Assembly (NCBI GenBank): GCA_027600665.1
Contig: JADGJL010000712.1
Coordinates: 1-15,093 of the forward strand
DNA from: Irineochytrium annulatum
Taxonomy: Eukaryota > Chytridiomycota > Chytridiomycetes > Chytridiales > Chytridiaceae
Reading direction: 5' to 3'
DNA: 15,093 nucleotides
Part shown: one piece after another, positions 9,814 to 15,093 of the stretch
How positions within the stretch are numbered: the stretch's first letter is position 1
How the letters are laid out: every line of letters begins with the position of its first letter
Program-made: the position numbers and the translations under genes
The notes under the pieces: model-generated
The model's input: only the letters and a program-made list of their open reading frames with translations
What the model was told of the DNA's origin: nothing
Database searches by the model: none

Positions 9814-11679
9814 CTAAGCCAACTTGTCCTCTAACATTCTTAATGCGACCGCAACTTCTCCGGTCCTTCCGCTGATCGTTACGACCCGCTGACCACAGCT
9901 GCTGCCGATAGCTGTCCCCGACCCAACTTGACAGCCAGCGCCAGAGCCGGCTCCTCCGGCGGCGGCCCCCTCGATCCCAATGGTCTTCTCGCTGATGTGG
10001 ACCCGCGCCCCACTAACCTCCCTTATCAGTCGAATGACCTGGCCGCGCTTCCCGATAATGAGCCCGATCTTCTCGGCGTTGACGAGATACTGCGACTTTG
10101 GGTGGCCGCCGATAGGGGTGGCCGAGGCGCTTCCTGGCTGCGGGATGTAACGCTGCAAGGCCGGCGGGCGCGGGCGGAAGAACGGCGTCTGCGCGCCGGG
10201 CACCGCTGAAGCGGGGTTCGGGCAGTTCTGGAACGGGTACGCGTAGGCGTAGGCGGCCTGCGGCGTAGGCGGAGCTGGCGACGGGGCGAGTTGGTGGTGG
10301 TGATGGTGCGGGGTGTGCGGGTGAGGGTAGTCGGGCCTCGCGTAGGGCTCCTCGGCCGCCTTAGGAACCGCATAGGCCGCGTGAGGAAGGTTGTGGAGGT
10401 GGGCAGGATTCGCGGTCGTGATTTTGCGGGCGGGGAACGTCGGACTGTGGCGGTTAAAAGACTGGGTCAGGAGGGAGATCGGGCTATCCGGGTTGGATGC
10501 GAGCTTCGCGTCATCATCCGCGTCGGGATAGTTGTCATAAAAGCCCGGCTTCAAGTTGGTCGGCGTGGGCTTCAACAGGGGTTGCGTTCTCACAGCCTCA
10601 GCGTCGGGCTCGTTGGGGTCATAAGGCGTATTCCTGCCGCTTGACGGTGGGAAAGGGCTCCACCGGGTTGAAGGGTAGGCGGACTTCTCCATCTCATTCC
10701 TCCACATCCGCTCTTTCTGGAAAAAGAACAAGGACGCATACAAATGTAAGTATCTGGACATGGGATCTAAGAAACAATGAAGCTCAAACCTCCAAGTCTT
10801 TTTCGATAGAAACTCGAGCAGCAATCTCGTTCTAGGAACAAATCTTAGCATTTGCAAACATGTCATACTACTTAAGGTAGTACCTCGAGCTCTTGGCGAA
10901 GCTCCTTCTCGCGATCCTGATAGTAGCAACATTAACAACAGCACCGCTCGGTTCTTGAACATGTAAACCCAGCTTACTCACCAAAGCCATATCCTGCTTT
11001 TCAAGAACGGCTTCCTCCGCTTGCTTCTGCGCCAGCTGAGCTTTCTGCAAACGAAGAGGTCCATCAGGTCCACGATAAATGAAGAACGTTCGGACCTTGA
11101 CTTCTCTCTCCAGGACCGCCGTTTGATTCTGCGAAAAAAACGCTAATTAGGAACACACATCCGATATTCTTCGCCTCAGACGCAACATCTCCGTCATGCG
11201 AGCTATGCTTGTCGGCAACATCCACACAAGCATAAATCCTGCCACACCAGCGCACCCGTATACCCCGTCACGCATCTGATGCATACCACGAGCAACTTCC
11301 GCTGCGTAAGGAGCTCCTCTTCGAGCTTCCTGGCCTTCGTCCTGTACATCGCCTCCTTGGAGACCCTAGGCACGGAAGAAGTTTATTTCGGTGCGATTTC
11401 TTGAGCTGTCAAAAATCCCTTTCACTGACAAGATCGCTGCAACCACGCACAAGTCTGCCAGCCATGGCCCTGCGCTTGTTCGCATTGCGCCAGGCGCCCA
11501 ATCGCTTTCCTCATGATTGTTTAATCCCGATATTCTAGGTGCACGCATGGCGGATGGTGTGAAATACAGGACAACTTCTCTAGGTGGGTGGCAGCTCGTG
11601 TTCGATGGTTTGACAACGCCGACGCTTGCGCGTTGCTCCATTGGGAATCGTTAAGTCGCCGGGCGCCTGGTGGCTTCAT
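9814..11679 (-). CDS. Gene C: coiled-coil protein with one C-terminal KH RNA-binding domain
   Basis: Exons (minus): 11679-11576, 11365-11287, 11128-11096, 11044-10982, 10916-10884, 10831-10790, 10716-9814; introns of 210, 158, 51, 65, 52 and 73 nt. Total 1257 nt, 418 aa. An in-frame TGA lies six codons upstream of the ATG. Residues about 30-130 form a charged coiled coil (for example ARKLEEELLTQRKLL, QKQAEEAVLEKQ, DREKELRQELE), spread over six small exons. Residues about 135-325 are Pro/Tyr/Ala-rich with a His5 run. Residues about 326-418 are a type I KH domain: YLVNAEKIGLIIGKRGQVIRL holds the GxxG loop (GKRG, 340-343), and VVTISGRTGEV with VALRMLEDKL gives the last strand and helix. A Gly/Ala-rich insert of about 30 residues (362-394) lengthens the variable loop. 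KH domains bind short single-stranded RNA or DNA; the coiled coil implies self-association or a partner. Weak points are the first intron's donor (GTTGTC) and intron 3 (donor GTCCGA, 51 nt, in frame if retained). No named orthologue recognised. Confidence 0.85.
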
Positions 11680-11854
11680 TCCCGCCGTATCTCGTCAGAG
11701 TTGGGATGTGCTTACCACGATTCGAAGTCCCAGCTGCGCATGACGGAATTGGCAGCTAGAGCTAACGTGGATATATGTCAACAACGTACGAGCCAACGTC
11801 CAGGCCCTCGCACGGCTCGCCAAGCTCTGAGGACGTAAAAGGTGACGACGGTAG
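11680..11854. promoter_or_regulatory. Upstream region of gene C
   Basis: This lies just 5' of the leftward gene C start and presumably contains its promoter or 5' leader. On the minus strand a short ATG frame ending at TCGTGG followed by GTAAGC looks like a possible splice donor near 11710-11715, so a 5' leader intron or an extra small upstream exon for gene C cannot be excluded. No other feature seen. Confidence 0.3.
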
Positions 11855-12145
11855 ATGATCAGCGATTTAGAGCAGCGATACGTTCCTAGTTAAGATCGAG
11901 GGCACACACTGGTCAATTTTAGTCTCAAGGACTTTTTTAGTGCACAAGTTTTGCATAAAAACGCCAATATATCGTCCGTAAGCTATGCCACATCATAAGC
12001 ATCACCCGCCACGATCCGTAAAGTCCTCAAGCAGGTTGACGTTCAAGACCCCGCCGACTTATCCGACTATTTAAAGCTATCTTTTCGTCCGCTGTATGCA
12101 GACCCAGACCTGAACATCAAAGCTAAGGCTTCATACTCCCGCTGA
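11855..12145 (+). CDS. Candidate small two-exon gene, 59 aa, unrecognised
   Basis: Exon 1 11855-11888 and exon 2 12000-12145 join through a 111-nt GT-AG interval (donor GTTAAG, acceptor ATAAG) into 59 codons plus stop. The exon 2 frame (ATIRKVLKQVDVQDPADLSD, then YLKLSFRPLYADPDLN) has a natural-looking mix of charged and hydrophobic residues with little low complexity, which is why it is listed. The splice acceptor lacks a good pyrimidine tract and branch site, and exon 1 is tiny, so the join is speculative. The antisense strand of exon 2 also gives a faint ALKBH6-like string, so the frame could be a shadow of a decayed gene. No family recognised. Confidence 0.25.
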
Positions 12146-12205
12146 CGCCTCCCGCGGGAACTTAGCCCTTGTCCCCGCGAGCATCTCGTCACTGGTCCCG
12201 CAACA

Positions 12206-12460
12206 TCATCCCTCCGTCAATAAAACTCCAGGTACCGGGCAAAGAACAGGTTGATACGCTCCGTCCTTGTGGGGCATGATGCCCAGGCCAGGCTTGTACT
12301 CTTCCTCGTCATGGGGATTCCAAGCGCCGAGCCGTCCCGCAGAACCGCCAAAACCACACCATAGTGATACTATTTGCAGGCTCAGCTGCAGAGGCGGCGG
12401 CGTGCCCGTCGTCCGTTTAAATGGAGGTGAGGTCCCGAGGCCGTGGAGCGGGGGGGTCCT
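12206..12460 (-). pseudogene. Decayed ALKBH6-like (AlkB family dioxygenase) fragment
   Basis: One minus-strand frame is open for 84 codons without a start codon. It reads PPPLQLSLQIVS, FGGSAG, then NPHDEEEYKPGLGIMPHKDG and AYQPV. The string YxPGxGIMPHxDG (12298-12260) is the iron-binding HxD segment typical of ALKBH6, and the preceding LPPxLQ...VS...FGG...N spacing also fits that family. After HKDG the match moves to the next frame (ARYLEFY, 12240-12220, compare the family's VLDFY) with several residues missing, and stops follow in both frames. The N-terminal third, the second histidine and the 2OG-binding arginine are not found. I see no splice sites that repair it. Most likely a relic; a real exon with sequencing error is the alternative. 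Confidence 0.55.
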
Positions 12461-12640
12461 TTAATGACAAAAAACGATGCTCTGCTAGGCCTCCTGGGCT
12501 GGCGAGCCACGTGCTGGCCAGTGCCGTTGCAAGCATCCGTGTAAAAGTCGGGGCTCACTCAGGGTCTCAGTTTGATCGCAAAAAGTTACGCAGGCCCTCC
12601 TCTCCTTTCCCACCCCTCATCAACGTGAGTGACCGTCGCC
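12461..12640 (+). promoter_or_regulatory. Short upstream region of gene D
   Basis: This is the stretch just before the oxygenase start codon. Positions about 12596-12620 are C/T-rich (CCTCTCCTTTCCCACCCCTC), a pyrimidine tract often seen before fungal transcription or translation starts. An in-frame TGA about 15 bp before the ATG supports that start. No clear TATA box. Confidence 0.35.
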
Positions 12641-13897
12641 ATGCCGACCATCGTCTCCCCCGACCTTGTCTTGCCGCAAATTGACCTGATCCCCTTCTTG
12701 AAGAATCCAACGTCGCCAGAGGTGTGTATGTGGAGTGGAAGCTGCATTTTGTGCACGTCATTGACCGTCTCAACATTAGGCCCTCGCTGAAGCCAAGCGC
12801 GCTGCCGAGACCTTGGAAAAGTACTCCGCTCTCTGCATCCGCGATCCGCGCGTTTCTGAGGAAGCGAACTCGCAATTCCTTGACCTCATCGAGGATTACT
12901 TCGCGCAGCCGCTCGAAAGCAAGTTGGAAGACGTCCGTAAGGAGTATGGGTACCAAGTTGGCGCCACACCGGAGCTGACGGAGCTGCCGAGGTGCGGAAG
13001 GGACGAGGGATGCATGGAGAGGGTCAGGGCCATGGCCGAGATCGAGAAGCCGCTGGACTTCAATGGACCGGATCCCAAATGGCGTTTCTTCTGGAGAATT
13101 GGATCTATTCCAAAGACGACCAAGTTTCCGCAGTTGAACGCCTTGCCTGTAGTCCCCAAAGGTTGACCCCTTTTGTAATTCCTTGTTAAGAGTGCTCGAC
13201 TGATGTATATGTCCGGTCTTAGCACTCCCGCAGTGGGAGAAGGGTATGAACGAGTGGGGCCAGCTTCTCCACAACGCGGTCGAGGTCTTGGCGCAGATGC
13301 TTGCCGTCGGCTTTGGCCTGCCCGCGAACACGTTCTCGGACTTGGCCAAGAACGGTCCTCATCTGTTGGCGCCGACTGGTTCGGATCTGGAGAAGTACGG
13401 AAAGGTTGACACAGTCCTTGCCGGTTTCCACACGTAAGCTTTGGTCTTTCTGCACGATTCAAGTTTATGGAAGCTAATCCGTTTAATGCATGATTAGGGA
13501 CCTGAATTTCCTGACGATACATGGCAAGTCGCGGTTCCCCGGTCTACATATTTGGACGAAGCAGGGCGTTAAAATGCTTGCGCGTGTGCCGGACGGCTGT
13601 CTACTTGTTCAGGCTGGCAAGCAAATGGAGCATTTGACGGGCGGCGCGGTCGTTGCGGGTTTCCATGAAGTGGCCGTTGTTCCCTCCACACTCCAAGCAA
13701 TCGAGCGACAGAGGGAGAAAGGCCGCCCACTGTGGAGGATCAGCTCGACGCTTTTCTACCATATTGCGTCGGACAATGAGCTCAGGCCGCTGGGGAGATT
13801 TGCCACGGCTGAAGCACTCAAAAAATATCCTGCGATGTTGACCGGTACGCAGGTTCAGGCGGAATTGGGATTTATCAAACTCTCTGCCGAGGAATGA
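12641..13897 (+). CDS. Gene D: 2-oxoglutarate/Fe(II)-dependent oxygenase, isopenicillin-N-synthase-like
   Basis: Exons 12641-12721, 12780-13161, 13223-13433, 13498-13897; introns of 58, 61 and 64 nt, GT-AG with CTRAY-like branch sites. Total 1074 nt, 357 aa, the usual length of the family. Start ATG is in a GCC-ATG context with an in-frame stop just upstream. The N-terminus (LPQIDLIPFL, then ALAEAKRAAETLEKYSALCIRDPRV) matches the DIOX_N region; YQVGATPE, PLDFNGPDPKWRFFWRIG and FPQLNALPVVPK follow. The catalytic core is complete: His224 and Asp226 (FHTDLNFLTIH), His281 (VAGFHEV), and Arg305 with Ser307 (WRISS) for 2-oxoglutarate. The HxD motif is split by intron 3 within the Thr225 codon. The family couples 2-oxoglutarate decarboxylation to oxidation of a small molecule, probably in the cytosol; no signal peptide is visible. 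Substrate cannot be inferred, and no biosynthetic partners are adjacent. Confidence 0.93.
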
Positions 13898-14423
13898 GGG
13901 GGCTTCTTAGCTTTCTAATCTTATTGTTATGTTGTTATTTTCAAGCTCCTACTGCTCTCCGACCATCGCATCTGCGCACTTTTACAAACTTGTCGCCGAC
14001 CGTAATCCAATTACAGCCCTGAAAATTATAATGGGCCTTGGTGGCCAGGTCAATTTAGATGTTTTAATGAATTTCATTACCGGTATTGCTTGTTGCATTT
14101 TTCTTTTACGGATTTATGAAGTTTTCTTTTTTCAGCATGCGTCTTTTTCTTCGTTCCCCTTCACGGCAGGAATCCACACCTGTCGGAGCTTACTCAACGA
14201 GATCGTCGCCCCGGCCTTGGAGATCGGCGGCCAAGACTCCGACGGGCGGAGACGTTGCTCCGTCAGGCGACGGTGAACGCCGTTGTCGTCTGGCCGTTCG
14301 CGACCACGTCACCCCTTCCTACGACATCCTCCCCCGGTCAGCCACCATCGCATTCGACTCGCGACGGCACCACCCCTCCGCCACGTCGAAAGTTCTTAAC
14401 AACGACTGAGACCGTGTTTGCAG
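13898..14423 (+). other. 3' flank of gene D and unresolved 5' exon(s) of the next gene
   Basis: From 13898 to about 14160 the DNA is AT-rich and non-coding in character. From about 14170 to 14420 all three plus-strand frames are open for long stretches and each has protein-like composition, for example an ATG frame at 14137 starting MRLFLRSPSRQESTP, and another containing ELTQRDRR and RAETLLRQAT. The last could join the exon at 14424 in phase through a 151-nt GT-AG interval (14273-14423). I cannot decide which frame is used. Confidence 0.4.
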
Positions 14424-15093
14424 CTCGTTGATCCTCATCTCTATTCCGTCATCTCATCCAAGATCTCCTTTCACGCGTTGAACACCACTGTCGATTTCCT
14501 TCCCGGCCAATTGCCGTTTGGTCTCGTTGGCAGCGCCATCACTGCAGACATGCCATCGTCGGCAGCGGCGGCTGCGGCTAGCACGTCGCCAATCCCTTCC
14601 GCCGCTCACGTAGTCGCGACAATTATTGGTGTCGCGAGCGTCGCCGCAATGGCCACTACCATCTCAGCAACGGCGCGGAGTGGTTGGATCTCTAGCCTCT
14701 TCACCACGGAAAGGAGGATTAGGCGGAAAAGGAAACGGAGCAACGAGGTTGACGGCAGGCGACGCGAAAGCGAGGGGGAGGGTAGCACCAAAGGGAAGGA
14801 CTCTGACGGCGATGAAGATTTAGAGTTTGAAGAGAAACCGCGGGAGGCTCCGACACCGCTCGCTCATCAGATTCCCCTGAGCCACCTCCACCACCCTTAT
14901 CCCCAACGTCACTACCGCCAGCATGGCCGCCAATTTGACATAAAGCACAAGAGGACTTCGACCTCCGCGACCCCTATCCCTCTTAAACCTGCGGCGGCAG
15001 AGGATCCGCACTGTCGCAGGAGGACGGGCAAGCCCGCTTTATTAAATCTTTTGGGAACCGACTGCCCGCGATTAAAAGTTAAAGAGGTGGAGT
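14424..15093 (+). CDS. Partial gene running off the right edge; membrane-segment protein, unrecognised
   Basis: A single frame is open for all 670 nt from the acceptor TTTGCAG to the window end. It starts LVDPHLYSVISSKISFHALN, includes LPGQLPFGLVG, an Ala/Ser-rich stretch, then a hydrophobic segment VVATIIGVASVAAM (roughly exon residues 60-82) that may be a membrane span. A basic patch (ERRIRRKRKRS) follows directly, then a mixed-charge and His-rich disordered region. The basic patch after the span would favour a cytosolic C-terminal side. An ATG at 14550 (exon residue 43) could be the start if the upstream part is leader, but the preceding 42 codons look coding. The downstream catalytic or functional domain, if any, lies outside the window. 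I do not recognise the family. Confidence 0.65.

Noticed and set aside
11701..11760. T-arm-like TTCGAAT on the minus strand suggesting a tRNA.
   Set aside because: The flanking bases do not pair as a T stem and no acceptor or anticodon arms could be laid out.

Overview
The window is nuclear DNA of a eukaryote. It has GC-rich, intron-bearing protein genes with mostly short GT-AG introns (about 51-74 nt, a few of 150-600 nt) and CTRAY/TACTAAC-type branch sites. Low-complexity Ser/Pro/Ala-rich proteins are common. The best organism clue is an intact Hemingway/CFAP97-domain gene, a family tied to motile cilia. Together with a Crinkler-type N-terminal domain and compact fungal-style introns, this suggests a zoosporic (flagellated) fungus such as a chytrid. 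That assignment is inference, not a database result.

Layout. (1) 1-846: no supportable gene; 3' flank of gene A and perhaps the upstream side of a gene beyond the left edge. (2) 847-4031, minus, gene A: five exons, 975 aa; Crinkler-like ubiquitin-fold N-terminus, long Ser/Pro-rich region, one membrane span and a C-terminal LEA-2/WHy-like domain. (3) 4032-4799: divergent promoter region shared by genes A and B. (4) 4800-8752, plus, gene B: four exons, 1079 aa, CFAP97 domain plus a long acidic disordered tail; its 598-nt first intron carries degenerate tandem repeats. (5) 8753-9813: convergent 3' flanks. (6) 9814-11679, minus, gene C: seven exons, 418 aa; coiled coil built from very small phase-0 exons, then a single C-terminal KH domain. 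(7) 11680-12640: a weak candidate small gene (plus) and a degenerate ALKBH6-like fragment (minus). (8) 12641-13897, plus, gene D: four exons, 357 aa, complete 2OG-Fe(II) oxygenase of the isopenicillin-N-synthase-like fold. (9) about 14170-15093, plus: 5' part of an unrecognised gene running off the window, certain only from 14424.

The genes do not form an obvious pathway; each looks independently transcribed, as two divergent pairs around one convergent pair. All multi-exon models were assembled by hand from reading-frame continuity, splice consensus and family similarity. In genes A-D the exon lengths sum to a multiple of three with no internal stop.
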